A DNA stretch of 64,000 nucleotides from Burkholderia cenocepacia (GTDB taxonomy: Bacteria > Pseudomonadota > Gammaproteobacteria > Burkholderiales > Burkholderiaceae). The DNA lies in NCBI RefSeq assembly GCF_900446215.1, contig NZ_UAQZ01000014.1:558001-622000 (forward strand), written 5' to 3'. Under the pieces are notes generated by a model. The model was not told the origin of the DNA. It saw nothing but the letters and a program-made list of their open reading frames with translations, and did not search any database. Positions 1-9,556 of the stretch are shown piece after piece (positions within the stretch are counted from its first letter, which is position 1; the number at the start of each line of letters is the position of its first letter). The translations under genes and the position numbers were made by a program.

Positions 1-1
1 G

Positions 2-439
2 CGGACCTACAAGTCGATTCGTGAAGCGGAACGCGAACTGAATCTGCTCGACTTGGAGCCAGTCGAAGCTGTCAGGTCGCTGGTTGCTTTCACCTGGAAC
101 TACTATCTTGAACACCCCGAGTTCATTAGACTGCTGAACATGGAGAACGCCATCGGCGCAAGCCATGTGACCGTATCCCCAAATCTCCAGGCGATGAACT
201 CTCCCGTGATCGATACGTTGCGCGAAGTGCTTTTGAAGGGCCAACAGCAGAAAACCTTCCGCAGCGGTGTGGACGCCTTGCAGCTTTACATCTCTATTGC
301 TTCGTTAAGCTACTTCTACCTGTCCAACGCCGATACGCTGACTGCCGTGTTTGGGCGCAATCTCCTCTCGGCGCGAGCCAAGGTCGAACGGCTGCACCAC
401 ATACAGGACGTAATCATCGGGTATCTGGTCATCGACTAG
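2..439 (+). CDS. TetR-family transcriptional regulator, C-terminal part (5' end outside window)
   Basis: The frame is open from the first bases of the window to the stop at 439, so the start and the DNA-binding domain lie upstream. The visible 145 residues are mostly helical and look like the ligand-binding/dimerisation half of a TetR regulator: a YKSIREAERELN helix, then a long helix with FTWNYYLEHPEFIRLLNMEN, and a C-terminal helix with SIASLSYFYLSNADTLTAVFG. An internal TTG at 53 is not needed as a start. The ligand is unknown. The glycerate kinase follows 117 bp downstream on the same strand, but nothing shows that this protein controls it. The family call rests on fold-like sequence features only. 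Confidence 0.7.
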   Translation, partial: RTYKSIREAERELNLLDLEPVEAVRSLVAFTWNYYLEHPEFIRLLNMENAIGASHVTVSPNLQAMNSPVIDTLREVLLKGQQQKTFRSGVDALQLYISIASLSYFYLSNADTLTAVFGRNLLSARAKVERLHHIQDVIIGYLVID

Positions 440-556
440 TTTTCCCATGTGCAATCAGGTGGGCTGCCTGTGCCCGCGCGCCGGTTTTAGGCTTCTACCC
501 AAACCACCCTGCCCGTAGGGCAGGAATTATTTCGCAGTGCATAGAATATTTTAAAC

Positions 557-1714
557 ATGGCCTCTCGATCCGCCCCAGTCATCGTTGTCGCCCCGGACTC
601 CTTCAAGGGATCGCTGAGCGCGCTGGAGGCGGCGCAGGCGATGGCTCGCGGAATCCGGCGAGCGATACCTTGCGCCGTCGTCTTGACACGCCCCATGGCG
701 GACGGCGGCGAAGGCACGCTCGACGCTATGATGGGGCGCGCTAGCGAGCGCGTGAGCCTCACGGTGCGGGGAGCATCCGGCCGCCCTCAGTCGATCGAGG
801 TGGGGCTCACAAATGCGCATACGGCGATTGTCGAATCGGCCTGCATCCTCGGGCTGACCGACATTCTGGGCGTATCGGTTTCAGTCGAAGAGCGCAGTTC
901 TCATGGAGTCGGAGAAGTGGTACGTCATTTGCTGGATCGTGGCGCGCGCAGGTTCCTCGTTGCGTTGGGCGGCACGAGCACGAACGACGCCGGTGCGGGT
1001 TTCCTGGCCGCACTCGGAATCAGGTTCCTCGACGCAAACGACCATGAAGTCACGCCGCTTCCCCGCGATTTCGACAAGATCGTAAGGGTCGACGCTCCCC
1101 GCATCGATCCCAGATTGAGCGAGACCAGCTTCCTCGGCATGACCGACGTAGACAACCCGCTCACTGGACCCCGCGGCGCGACATGCGTCTTCGGACCTCA
1201 GAAAGGGCTCACCGCAGAATCCTCCGACAAACTCGACAATTCGCTGCTTCGAATAGCCAATCTGCTCGAGGAAACACTCAGCGCCTCCTGTCTCGCGAAT
1301 CCCGGCGCAGGTGCCGCGGGAGGACTGGGATTTGCAATCCTGCTTCTAGGTGGCTCCTTGCAATCTGGGGCCGATGCCGTTGCCCGTGAAATTGGCCTTC
1401 GCCCCGCCGCGGACGAAGCGGACTGGCTAATTACGGGCGAAAGGCGGTCCGATACACAAACCCTCGGCGGAAAGGCACCTTTCGTGGCGTCGGCGTATGC
1501 TCGCGCCGCAGGCATACCATGCACGCTGCTCTCCGGATCGGTTGCCATGGAAGCGCTGCCGTCCCTGTCCGAGCACTTCGCGGGCTGCTTTTCCGCGTCG
1601 ATTGGTCCAATGTCTCTGGAGAATGCCATAGACAACGCCGCCGCCCTGCTCGAGAACGCTGCGCAGCAACTTGCCAATCTCCGCTACACGTGCGCAGTTG
1701 AACATCATCGCTGA
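557..1714 (+). CDS. garK: Glycerate kinase, GarK/GlxK family
   Basis: This 385-residue protein has the hallmark N-terminus of the GarK/GlxK glycerate kinases: VAPDSFKGSLSALEAAQAM near residue 10, then RPMADGGEGTLDAM near residue 50, and glycine-rich LGGTSTNDAGAGFLAALG and NPGAGAAGGLGFA segments. The length matches the family (about 380). These cytoplasmic enzymes phosphorylate D-glycerate with ATP, giving 2-phosphoglycerate in the characterised E. coli members, and so feed products of glyoxylate, glucarate or tartrate breakdown into glycolysis. No clear Shine-Dalgarno precedes the ATG. No other glyoxylate or tartrate gene is nearby, so it stands alone here. A LysR gene follows about 210 bp downstream. 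The family call is firm; the physiological pathway is not visible. Confidence 0.9.
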   Translation: MASRSAPVIVVAPDSFKGSLSALEAAQAMARGIRRAIPCAVVLTRPMADGGEGTLDAMMGRASERVSLTVRGASGRPQSIEVGLTNAHTAIVESACILGLTDILGVSVSVEERSSHGVGEVVRHLLDRGARRFLVALGGTSTNDAGAGFLAALGIRFLDANDHEVTPLPRDFDKIVRVDAPRIDPRLSETSFLGMTDVDNPLTGPRGATCVFGPQKGLTAESSDKLDNSLLRIANLLEETLSASCLANPGAGAAGGLGFAILLLGGSLQSGADAVAREIGLRPAADEADWLITGERRSDTQTLGGKAPFVASAYARAAGIPCTLLSGSVAMEALPSLSEHFAGCFSASIGPMSLENAIDNAAALLENAAQQLANLRYTCAVEHHR

Positions 1715-1927
1715 CACCGGCCCAAAGAAGCGCGGTGCGCGCCGGACGCATTGAACAGCTGTCTCTTTGCTGGATGGGTCGCTCGCGCTTTTACCGCCGA
1801 AAAGAAAGGCCACAAGCGAATTGAAGCCCCACAAGCAGGTTGGGGGGATCCTGGGTGACAAGCAGGGGGACTTTCCGGCCGATCTTGTCGCAGAGGCCAA
1901 CGTTGAGAGCAACGCGCTTAGAGGAAC

Positions 1928-2833
1928 ATGGATAACATTTCGGAATTCGCGCTCTTTCGCGCGATCGTTCAATCCGGCGGCATCAGTGCAGGCGCGTTCG
2001 CACTGCATTCCTCGCCGCCCGTGGTGAGCCGCCGGCTGGCAGCCCTTGAAAGACGCCTAGGCGTACGCCTGGCGCAGCGAAGCTCGCGGCGCTTCAAGCT
2101 CACAGATGAAGGTCTTTTGCTCTACGAACGCTGCTGCTCCATCCTGGACCAGATCCGCGACGCTGAAGCGGAAGTCGCCTCGCGCGGCGGCGCTGCGCGA
2201 GGGCTGCTGCGAATCGGCGCGCCCGCCGATTTCGGTCGGCACCACATTGCGCCCCTCCTCGCGGATTTCACCTCGCGCCACTCCGGCCTCTACACGCAGC
2301 TGCTGCCGTCCGACGCTGGTCTCGAAGTCGGCGTGGACCCGTGTGATGTCATATTGCGATTCGGTTTGCCAAACGATCTTGGCGTGATTGCCCGAAAGCT
2401 GGTCAGCACGGCGTCCGTTCTTTGCGCCGCACCCGCTTACCTCGCAAAACACGGTGCCCCAATGCAGCCCGCGGAACTGGGGGATCATAACTGCCTGCGT
2501 TTGCAGGGCAGGCACCGCCTGAACGACGTCTGGCATTTCGACAACGAGGGCACGAGGCAAGACGTGCGGGTCGACGGGACGTTGTCCAGTACCAGCGGCG
2601 AGGTGCTGCTGCAATGGGCACTGGCAGGTGAAGGCATTTCCCAGGAAGCGTACTGGGACGTCGCGGAGCACATTGCCAACGGGCGTCTCGTACGCGTCTT
2701 GCCCGAATACACCTGCCCCGCGCTGGATCTTTACGCGATCTACGCATCAGGCTCGCCGATTCCCCCGCGCATCCGCCTTTTCGTCGATTATATCGATCAC
2801 GTGCTTCGCGCTCGGATGCCGCGCGCCGCGTAA
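1928..2833 (+). CDS. LysR-family transcriptional regulator
   Basis: 301 residues, the usual LysR length. The N-terminal winged helix-turn-helix is clear: FALFRAIVQSGGISAGAFAL, then SPPVVSRRLAALERRLGVRLAQRSSRRFKLTDEG at residues 28-62. The effector-binding domain follows, with the common CAAPAYLAKHGAP segment near residue 165. It belongs to the group of single-operon LysR activators or repressors. It has its own intergenic spaces (about 210 bp upstream, 190 bp downstream) and lies between the glycerate kinase and a second LysR gene, so its target cannot be assigned from position alone. Confidence 0.9.
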   Translation: MDNISEFALFRAIVQSGGISAGAFALHSSPPVVSRRLAALERRLGVRLAQRSSRRFKLTDEGLLLYERCCSILDQIRDAEAEVASRGGAARGLLRIGAPADFGRHHIAPLLADFTSRHSGLYTQLLPSDAGLEVGVDPCDVILRFGLPNDLGVIARKLVSTASVLCAAPAYLAKHGAPMQPAELGDHNCLRLQGRHRLNDVWHFDNEGTRQDVRVDGTLSSTSGEVLLQWALAGEGISQEAYWDVAEHIANGRLVRVLPEYTCPALDLYAIYASGSPIPPRIRLFVDYIDHVLRARMPRAA

Positions 2834-3022
2834 CACCCATCGAGCCACATCAGTCACTGATAGCCCCTTTATGGACCTGCCAGACTGTCAACGCTTTGGG
2901 CACTGCGCCTGCGCCATGTTTTCATCTCGAGGAAATAAAGCTTCCCGGTCAACGCCTTTCGAAGCCTTGCGGGAAGAGGCATCATGACCACCATGTGATT
3001 CAAATGCTTGAGGCCCTTCGAG

Positions 3023-4021
3023 ATGGACAAGTTCCGCGCAATGCGTACTTTCGTCAAGGTTGCGCAAACCAGCAGCTTCATCAAAGCCGCCAACCTGCTT
3101 AACATGTCGGTGGGCGTGGCAAGCCGCCACGTGGCCCTGCTCGAAGACGAGCTTGGGGTGCGCCTGCTGAACCGCACAACCCGCAAGGTATCGTTGACGG
3201 AGGCAGGCGCCCTGTTCACCGAGAGTTGCCAGCGGGTGCTCGACGAGCTCGATGAGGCGCTCTCCATCTCGACATCTACCACGCGACCGGCGACGGGCCG
3301 CCTACGTGTCAGTGCACCCACCGTCTTTGCCATCAGCCGACTCGCTCCGCTGTTGACGCTGTATCGAACAAGCTATCCCGACGTGACTATCGACCTGATG
3401 CTGGTCGATCGCCCGGTCGATCTCGTCGAGGAACAGCTGGATGTCTGCATCGTGCCCGCGCACCATGTCAAGAGCCTCAATGTCGTATCCCGACCGCTTA
3501 CGATCAGCGAATTCCATATTTGCGCGACGCCGTCGTATCTAAGTGACCATGGTGCGCCTCTGCATCCCTCGGACCTTGCAGACCATGCTTTTCTCGCATA
3601 CCGCTCGGACCATCGCGAAGAGGTAATGGTATTTAAGGACGCCGCGGATGTCGCGGTAGAGGTATTGCCGAAATCGGCCGTCACGTCGAATAATTTTGGG
3701 TTGCTAAGAGAAAGCGCCCTCGCCGATCTTGGTATCGCCATGTTGCCGGCGTACATCGTTCAACACGACATCGCGGAAGGCAGACTGGTGCAAGTTCTTA
3801 ACGAATTCCAGCTACCAGTCTCGGAGCATCGCATCGTCTACTCGACGCGCCGGCATTTGAGCGCCAAAACGCGTGGCTTCATCGATCTTGCCCTTGAGCT
3901 TTTCCAAGCCGAAAGCAATCACCCCTCCGCCGCTTCTCCCCCCTGCCTTAGGGTCCCCCTGAACTGCGGCGCCTGTTCTTCGATCAACCATATTGCTCCG
4001 TTTAGTCGACTGGAATCATGA
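3023..4021 (+). CDS. LysR-family regulator of the adjoining efflux operon (AaeR-like position)
   Basis: A 332-residue LysR protein. I chose the ATG at 3023 (MDKFRAMRTFVKVAQTSS), the normal LysR beginning, over a TTG five codons upstream. The HTH covers residues 1-60 (FIKAANLLNMSVGVASRHVA, LLNRTTRKVSLTEAG), and the effector domain contains ICATPSYLSDHGAP. The C-terminus runs about 30 residues past the usual LysR end and overlaps the start of the outer-membrane factor gene in an ATGA arrangement. This strongly suggests one transcript and translational coupling. In the E. coli aaeXAB system the LysR gene is divergent and responds to aromatic carboxylic acids; here it seems to be the first gene of the operon. 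The inducer is inferred only by analogy. Confidence 0.88.
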   Translation: MDKFRAMRTFVKVAQTSSFIKAANLLNMSVGVASRHVALLEDELGVRLLNRTTRKVSLTEAGALFTESCQRVLDELDEALSISTSTTRPATGRLRVSAPTVFAISRLAPLLTLYRTSYPDVTIDLMLVDRPVDLVEEQLDVCIVPAHHVKSLNVVSRPLTISEFHICATPSYLSDHGAPLHPSDLADHAFLAYRSDHREEVMVFKDAADVAVEVLPKSAVTSNNFGLLRESALADLGIAMLPAYIVQHDIAEGRLVQVLNEFQLPVSEHRIVYSTRRHLSAKTRGFIDLALELFQAESNHPSAASPPCLRVPLNCGACSSINHIAPFSRLES

Positions 4022-5478
4022 CCGTGGCCCGATTTTTCGGCTTAATCGCTATCTTATACTTCGCAGTACTTAGTGGATGCGCTGACATGCGTGGAATCGG
4101 ACCATTATCGAATCTGCAGGACGCCGACGAGCTGGACGCGGGAAGCGCGATCCGCACGGCTCGCGCCCCCTCGCCCCTACCCACCGGCGGGTGGTGGCGG
4201 GCTTATGGTGACACTCAACTCAATCGGCTGATCGATACGGCACTTGCGCACAATCCCTCGCTTTCAGCTGCCCACGACCGCGTGCGTGTCGCACAGGCCA
4301 TGGCTCGCGCAGCGCACGCCAACGAACTGCCGAAGGTGGACGGATCTCTCAGGCTATTGCGGCAGCATTGGCCCGACGATGCCTACTACGGACCTGGCGC
4401 GCTCGGCAACAGCAATACTTGGAACAACACGGGTGGGATGAACCTCGCCTGGCACATCGACCTATGGGGTCGCGACAAAAACATCGCTTCAAGCGCACGC
4501 GACCGTTTTCGCGCGAGAGAAGCGGACGAGCTGGCGGCACGGCTTCAGTTGCAGACGAACATAGTCTATGCCTATATCGATCTGGCTCTTAATATCGCTT
4601 TGCTCGCCAATGAACAGGCAAATACTGAACTCCAGCAGAAGACCGTGGAGCTGGTTCGCAAGCGTCTGAAGGCCGGTATCGCCACGCAACTCGAACTGAG
4701 CGAAGCCGAGTCGCCACTTCCCGGCTACGTCAAACGGATCACGGCCTGGAAAGCTGCCGTCGAACTGAACCAACATCAGCTCGCCGCGCTCATCGGCGAA
4801 GGGCCCGGCGCAGGGACGACGATCCAGCGTCCGCAGATCGTGTTTGAGAAGCCAATTGGGCTGCCTTCGACGCTGCCGAGCGAACTGGTCGGCCGCCGGC
4901 CCGACGTCATTGCCGCTCGCTGGGAAGTCGAGTCGAGAGCGCGAGGTGTTGATGTCGCGAGGGCGGCGTTCTATCCAAACATCGACCTGCTGGCTTCAAT
5001 CGGTAGCTTTGGCGCAGCCGCCGGTTTCATCGATTTCCTGCGCGCCGCGAACGGCGGATGGTCGGCCGGACCGGCGCTGACACTGCCGATCTTCGAGGGC
5101 GGCCGCCTGCGTGCGCGGCTCGCTGCCGCGACTGCGGAATACGACGAAGCCGTTGACCGGTATAACCGGGCAATTATCGAGGCGATCAAGGACATCGCCG
5201 ACAACGTCGTTCGCGTGCGCTCGCTCGCAACGCAGATGGACGCCGACAGAAGGTCCATCTCCGTCGCCGCGCGTTCGTTGGATCTGGCGCGCATCAGTCA
5301 GCGCCGTGGACTGGTCAACTACAAGAATGTTTTGGTCGCCCAGGCCAATCTGCTCCAGGCACAGAACAGTGCGATCCGGACCGAAGTCGACCTGCTGAAA
5401 GCTCACGCCGCTTTGATGGCCTCGCTCGGAGGCAGCGACCCGACGCCTCGACGTGCAAACACCGACGCTAGTCGTTGA
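4018..5478 (+). CDS. Outer-membrane factor lipoprotein, NodT/OprM family
   Basis: 486 residues with a lipoprotein signal peptide: hydrophobic residues 6-18 and an LSGC lipobox with Cys21. Two outer-membrane-efflux repeats follow, with typical motifs GGWWRAYGD, LNRLIDTALAHNPSL, the RRPDVIAARWEVE segment and GGWSAGPALTLPIFEGGRLRA. It is expected to form the trimeric outer-membrane channel that completes a tripartite pump with the FUSC permease and HlyD adaptor encoded next. It starts inside the end of the LysR gene (4-bp overlap), and the permease gene follows after about 70 bp. Confidence 0.93.
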   Translation: MTVARFFGLIAILYFAVLSGCADMRGIGPLSNLQDADELDAGSAIRTARAPSPLPTGGWWRAYGDTQLNRLIDTALAHNPSLSAAHDRVRVAQAMARAAHANELPKVDGSLRLLRQHWPDDAYYGPGALGNSNTWNNTGGMNLAWHIDLWGRDKNIASSARDRFRAREADELAARLQLQTNIVYAYIDLALNIALLANEQANTELQQKTVELVRKRLKAGIATQLELSEAESPLPGYVKRITAWKAAVELNQHQLAALIGEGPGAGTTIQRPQIVFEKPIGLPSTLPSELVGRRPDVIAARWEVESRARGVDVARAAFYPNIDLLASIGSFGAAAGFIDFLRAANGGWSAGPALTLPIFEGGRLRARLAAATAEYDEAVDRYNRAIIEAIKDIADNVVRVRSLATQMDADRRSISVAARSLDLARISQRRGLVNYKNVLVAQANLLQAQNSAIRTEVDLLKAHAALMASLGGSDPTPRRANTDASR

Positions 5479-5547
5479 TTCGATGGCCGCTGACAATCAC
5501 CAACCGGCGCGAATGAAGCGCTGTCCGACCTCACACAGGATTCGATC

Positions 5548-7743
5548 ATGCCGCATACACGAACACGACTGCTTTCCACGTTAGGAAGCGAGCTTTCGAT
5601 TGCGCTGTGGGACTGGCGGCGCGACGATATGAAAGGCTGGCTCTACGTCGCGAAGGTGTTGACAGCCGCATTCGTGGCGCTGGGCGTCTCGACGCTGCTC
5701 GACTTACCAACGGCAAAAACGGCCATGACCACCGTTTTCATCGTCATGCATCCGCAAAGCGGCGCGGTGCTTGCGAAAAGCTTCTATCGTTTGATTGGTA
5801 CGCTCATTGGCTTCCTTGCGACCGTCACAGTGGTAGGTGCGTTTCCGCAGCAGCCGCTGCTCTTCATCTTTGCTCTTGCCTTCTGGGTTTCGCTGTGCGC
5901 GGCATTCGCGAAGTTCAACCGGGGCTTTCGCAGTTACGGGTTCCTGATCTCGGGATACACCGTCGCGCTTGCCGGCATACCCGCATCACAGCATCCTGAG
6001 GCAACTTTCCTGATCGCCATGACGCGGGTAACGGGCATCGCGATCGGAGTTCTGTGCGCGACGGCAGTCAGCGCATTGATTTTTCCCGACCGGGTTAGTT
6101 CGCGATTGTCGGCGTCCAACAAGCAGCGCTACGTGGATTTTCTCAATTTCGTCGTTCAGGCCTTGATTGGAAAAGACGGCGCTTCGGCAGCCTCCAGGGA
6201 GCAATTGCGATTTTTCAGCGACGCAGTCGCCTTCGAGATGAATCGCACTCTCGCTGCATTTGAAGGTGCACAAGGGCGGCATTGGAGCGGGCGGCTCTCG
6301 AAAATCAATGCTGCCTTCATGAAGGCGTCCAGTCGCCTGAATGCGTTCTGCCGGATGCGCGCCTATCTTGAAGCCTCACGCTCGGACGCCTATCGCGCGA
6401 TCGGGCCGCTCCTCCAGGAAACCGCGGCATGGATGACACGCGCCGAAAGCCTGCGCGACGCATCGCCCAACACCGCGAAACGAATTGCCGACGACCTGCA
6501 CCGGTACGCAGATGCGCTGCCTGGCATGATCGAGGCGACGCGTAGAGGCAGCGATAAACTGGCCGACTTTTCGGCCCCCGAGTTCGAAGCGACCGCACGC
6601 GCACTTCAGTACCTTGTCGCGGATCTGGCGGCGTATTTCTCCGAGTATGCGAGACTTGACGACCGCAAGGACGTGCACGACCGGCAAGCCGATCGCGTAG
6701 CGCGATTTCCTCACCACAATAGCTACACCGACGCGCTGATCGCGTCGGCTCGCGTGTTCATCACCATCTTCGCGTGCGGCTTTTTCTGGGTCGCGAGCGC
6801 GTGGCCAAGCGGCGTCGACTTTCTTCTCAACGCGGCGGTAACGAGCGCGCTCATTTCGGGTCTGCCTCATCCGGTCAAGGCTTCCATCAATCTGGGCATT
6901 TCAACGGTCTTTTCAGCGATCTTCGGATTTGTTTTCATTGCCTATGTGGAGCCTCGCGTTGACGGAATCCTGATATTGTGGATCTCCCTCGCCCCATTTC
7001 TCGCGATCGGAGCGTGGTTCGCGACGAAGCCTAAGTACTTTCGCCAAGCTTGCGACTATCTGATTTTCTTCAGCCTGCTGGTGAATATCGATACGCTCGG
7101 AACCTACGAACAGACCACATTCCTGAACGAAGGTATCGCATTTGTGTTCTCCAATTTCGTGCCCGCACTTTTCTTCGCCTTGATCATGCCGCCCACCTCA
7201 CGATGGCTGAAAAATCGTCATCTGGTCAGGATGCGCGAACTGATCCTCCATGTTGCTTCACGGCCTACCGCCGGACCACGAACGACACTCGAAGGCCAGG
7301 CGCGCGACCTGACATTCCAGATCCAGCAGCTCTTTGCCGACAGTCCCGTAGAGCGCCAGGAAGCGATTCGATGGGCCTATGCCATCCTTCAGATCGGCAA
7401 CACGCTGATCGACCTACAAAATGCGCTCGCCCTGGTACCGTCCACCAGCGTCGCCTCGCCAGCTCCCACGTGGCGACTAGCGATCTTGCGCGCGAGATCG
7501 TCAATCGCCGCACTCACGGAAAAACCAACCGCCTCACGTCTTGAAGTAGCGCGTGATCTGACGCGTCAGGCAATCACCGGGATAGAGGCAGCGGTGGACG
7601 CATGCCCACCAAGCAAAGAAAGACGGCAGTCGCTGCTGCACGTGCTGAGCTTGCTGAACATCGTTGATATCACGCTGCTCGACGCGGAATTGCCATTCGC
7701 TGATGCCGATGTCGATGCCACGCCGCTGGACAAGATCACTTAG
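5548..7743 (+). CDS. FUSC-family inner-membrane transporter (fusaric acid/aromatic acid exporter)
   Basis: 731 residues with the FUSC/AaeB layout: an N-terminal block of membrane segments (about residues 30-180), a long soluble region (about 185-385), a second membrane block (about 390-550, including the HNSYTDALIASARVFITIFA region), and a cytoplasmic C-terminal tail. Family members export fusaric acid, hydroxycinnamates, p-hydroxybenzoate and similar aromatic carboxylates. The flanking NodT, DUF1656 and HlyD genes make up the standard Burkholderia export operon. The actual substrate cannot be read from the sequence. Confidence 0.93.
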   Translation: MPHTRTRLLSTLGSELSIALWDWRRDDMKGWLYVAKVLTAAFVALGVSTLLDLPTAKTAMTTVFIVMHPQSGAVLAKSFYRLIGTLIGFLATVTVVGAFPQQPLLFIFALAFWVSLCAAFAKFNRGFRSYGFLISGYTVALAGIPASQHPEATFLIAMTRVTGIAIGVLCATAVSALIFPDRVSSRLSASNKQRYVDFLNFVVQALIGKDGASAASREQLRFFSDAVAFEMNRTLAAFEGAQGRHWSGRLSKINAAFMKASSRLNAFCRMRAYLEASRSDAYRAIGPLLQETAAWMTRAESLRDASPNTAKRIADDLHRYADALPGMIEATRRGSDKLADFSAPEFEATARALQYLVADLAAYFSEYARLDDRKDVHDRQADRVARFPHHNSYTDALIASARVFITIFACGFFWVASAWPSGVDFLLNAAVTSALISGLPHPVKASINLGISTVFSAIFGFVFIAYVEPRVDGILILWISLAPFLAIGAWFATKPKYFRQACDYLIFFSLLVNIDTLGTYEQTTFLNEGIAFVFSNFVPALFFALIMPPTSRWLKNRHLVRMRELILHVASRPTAGPRTTLEGQARDLTFQIQQLFADSPVERQEAIRWAYAILQIGNTLIDLQNALALVPSTSVASPAPTWRLAILRARSSIAALTEKPTASRLEVARDLTRQAITGIEAAVDACPPSKERRQSLLHVLSLLNIVDITLLDAELPFADADVDATPLDKIT

Positions 7744-7753
7744 ACCTCAACTC

Positions 7754-7957
7754 ATGACCTCGCGAGAAATTTCCGTATTCGGCGTCTATTTTCCTGCGGT
7801 GATGCTTACTTTCATCGCTGGTGCGCTCATTTCCTTAGTCGCAAACCGCTTGCTCAGCCGCACGAGATTTTGCGAGCACGTCTGGCATCCGTCACTCTTC
7901 CGCGCCAGTCTGATGCTCTGCATCTGCTGCGCACTGGGACTCACGATTTATAGCTAA
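7754..7957 (+). CDS. DUF1656 small membrane protein of the efflux operon (AaeX-like)
   Basis: 67 residues beginning MTSREISVFGVYFPAVM, with two transmembrane segments (about residues 10-30 and 49-66). This is the DUF1656/AaeX family, almost always encoded between a FUSC permease and an HlyD adaptor. The ATG at 7754 lies 10 bp after the permease stop, and the HlyD ATG follows 2 bp after this gene's stop, so the three are surely co-translated. Its molecular role in the pump is not established. Confidence 0.9.
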   Translation: MTSREISVFGVYFPAVMLTFIAGALISLVANRLLSRTRFCEHVWHPSLFRASLMLCICCALGLTIYS

Positions 7958-7959
7958 AC

Positions 7960-8901
7960 ATGAATCGCCAATTACTCACCAAGAAGCTCGTCAGTCTTAT
8001 CGCTTCCGCAGCCATCATATTTGCGGCGTTCCTCATGGGACACACCCTTTGGTCACGCTACGTGGACTCGCCGTGGACGCGGGATGGCCGCGTGCGTGCG
8101 GAAATCGTTAACGTCGCGCCCGATGTGTCCGGCGCGGTGGTAGACCTGCGGGTCCATGACAACCAGCATGTGAAGAAGGGGGACCTCATCATGGAGATCG
8201 ACCCTTCTCATTACCGCATTGCCGTGGACCAGGCTCGAGCCGTCGTGAGCGAGCGTCTCGCCGAGCTTCAGATGCGGCAATCGGAAGCGGCGCGCCGCGC
8301 GGACTTGAACGCCGAGGTCGTATCGAATGAAGCGCGGCAAAATGCGGCCAAGGCTGTTTCGATTGCCGAGGCTCAGTATCGTCAGGCAGCGGCGCAACTG
8401 GAGTCAGCGAAACTCAATCTTGCGCGAACCCTCGTGATCGCGCCCGTCGACGGCTACGTCACCAATCTGAATACCTTCGTCGGGAATTACGCCATTGCCG
8501 GCATCGCGAAACTTGCAATTGTCGACACCAACTCGTTTTGGGTATATGGATACTTTGAGGAAACCAAAATTCCGCGTATCGAGGTAGGCAGTCGGGCCGA
8601 AATTCAGCTCATGAGCGGCGGCGTACTGCGCGGATACGTCGAGGGCATTTCCCGTGGAATTTACGACCGCGACAATCCCCAAAGTCACGAGCTCGTAGCC
8701 GACGTGAATCCCACCTTCAACTGGGTGCGGCTCGCCCAGCGCGTGCCAGTTCGCATTCGTATAGATGCTGTACCGAAAGGCGTATTGCTTGCCGCCGGGC
8801 TCACCTGCACGGTAGTCGTCGATGACAATAGCCGGCGCCAGTCGACGATCACGCAAAAAACGAACGCTTGGCTCGACGGCATCCTGCGCTGGTGGTCTTG
8901 A
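7960..8901 (+). CDS. HlyD-family periplasmic adaptor (membrane fusion protein), AaeA-like
   Basis: 313 residues. One N-terminal membrane anchor (about residues 10-28) is followed by WTRDGRVRAEIVNVAPDVSGAVVDL and the first half-lipoyl domain ending DNQHVKKGDLI. A helical hairpin rich in Ala, Glu and Arg occupies about residues 85-145. The second half-lipoyl domain (VIAPVDGYVTNLNTFVGNY) and a beta-barrel domain come next. It bridges the FUSC permease and the NodT channel. It is the last gene of the operon. A palindrome lies 12 bp after its stop and an IS66 end 34 bp after it. Confidence 0.93.
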   Translation: MNRQLLTKKLVSLIASAAIIFAAFLMGHTLWSRYVDSPWTRDGRVRAEIVNVAPDVSGAVVDLRVHDNQHVKKGDLIMEIDPSHYRIAVDQARAVVSERLAELQMRQSEAARRADLNAEVVSNEARQNAAKAVSIAEAQYRQAAAQLESAKLNLARTLVIAPVDGYVTNLNTFVGNYAIAGIAKLAIVDTNSFWVYGYFEETKIPRIEVGSRAEIQLMSGGVLRGYVEGISRGIYDRDNPQSHELVADVNPTFNWVRLAQRVPVRIRIDAVPKGVLLAAGLTCTVVVDDNSRRQSTITQKTNAWLDGILRWWS

Positions 8902-8912
8902 CGTACTTTGAA

Positions 8913-8931
8913 TGACCGCGACACGCGGTCA
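8913..8931 (+). terminator. Perfect hairpin after the efflux operon (possible terminator)
   Basis: TGACCGCG-ACA-CGCGGTCA is a perfect 8-bp inverted repeat with a 3-nt loop, starting 12 bp after the hlyD stop. There is no T-run after it, so it is a weak candidate for an intrinsic terminator. It also abuts the left end of an IS66 remnant at 8935. Confidence 0.4.
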
Positions 8932-9142
8932 ACCGTAAGCCTGTCCCCAGCACCGTCTCGACGATGTGAAAGGGAGTTGCCAGAGTAGTCCCCACCAAAG
9001 TACTGGGGACCAAAGTGGCAACAGATACCCCAAAGAGAACTTCAGGCAAAGGCATCCTGAATGTAAGCACGAGACCAGTACCGTCTGTGAACGCTCGGTG
9101 ACGAGTGCCATGATGTCCTGTGAAGGACACGAATGACCGGTC

Positions 9143-9556
9143 GTGTCCACGATAGGAGTTGTGGACAGAGTGACTCAGACAGTCGAGATCCCGCCGAAAC
9201 GGCAAACTCGCCGACATCCGACGGAATGGAAGCGGACCATCGTCGCGCTGACATTCGAGCCCGGCGCGTCGGTCGCCCGTGTTGCTCGCGAGAACGGCAT
9301 CAATGCCAATCAGGTGTGGGCATGGCGCCGCCTCCATGCGCAAGGCCTGCTAACGGACGATGCGATTCCAGACGCAATGCTGCCGGTTGTCGTCAACGAA
9401 CCGTCTCAGCCGTCGATGGCGCTCGAGGTGCCGACTGAGACCGACAACATACCGTCCGGCTCGATCCAGATTCAGCATGGCAAGACGTCGATTCGCATCG
9501 AAGGCGCGCCGGACCCCGACGTGCTGCGTTCTGTTCTCGATCGCATTCTACGATGA
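9143..9556 (+). CDS. tnpA: IS66 accessory protein TnpA
   Basis: 137 residues from a GTG. It has the TnpA helix-turn-helix core, WKRTIVALTFEPGASVARVA followed by RENGINANQVWAWRR, and the usual C-terminal IQHGKTSIRIEG...DPDVLRSVLDRIL segment. Its stop overlaps the tnpB ATG (ATGA at 9553-9556), the standard IS66 translational coupling. A second in-frame GTG at 9170 could also be the start. It is required for transposition in related elements, though its biochemical role is not known. Confidence 0.88.
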   Translation: MSTIGVVDRVTQTVEIPPKRQTRRHPTEWKRTIVALTFEPGASVARVARENGINANQVWAWRRLHAQGLLTDDAIPDAMLPVVVNEPSQPSMALEVPTETDNIPSGSIQIQHGKTSIRIEGAPDPDVLRSVLDRILR

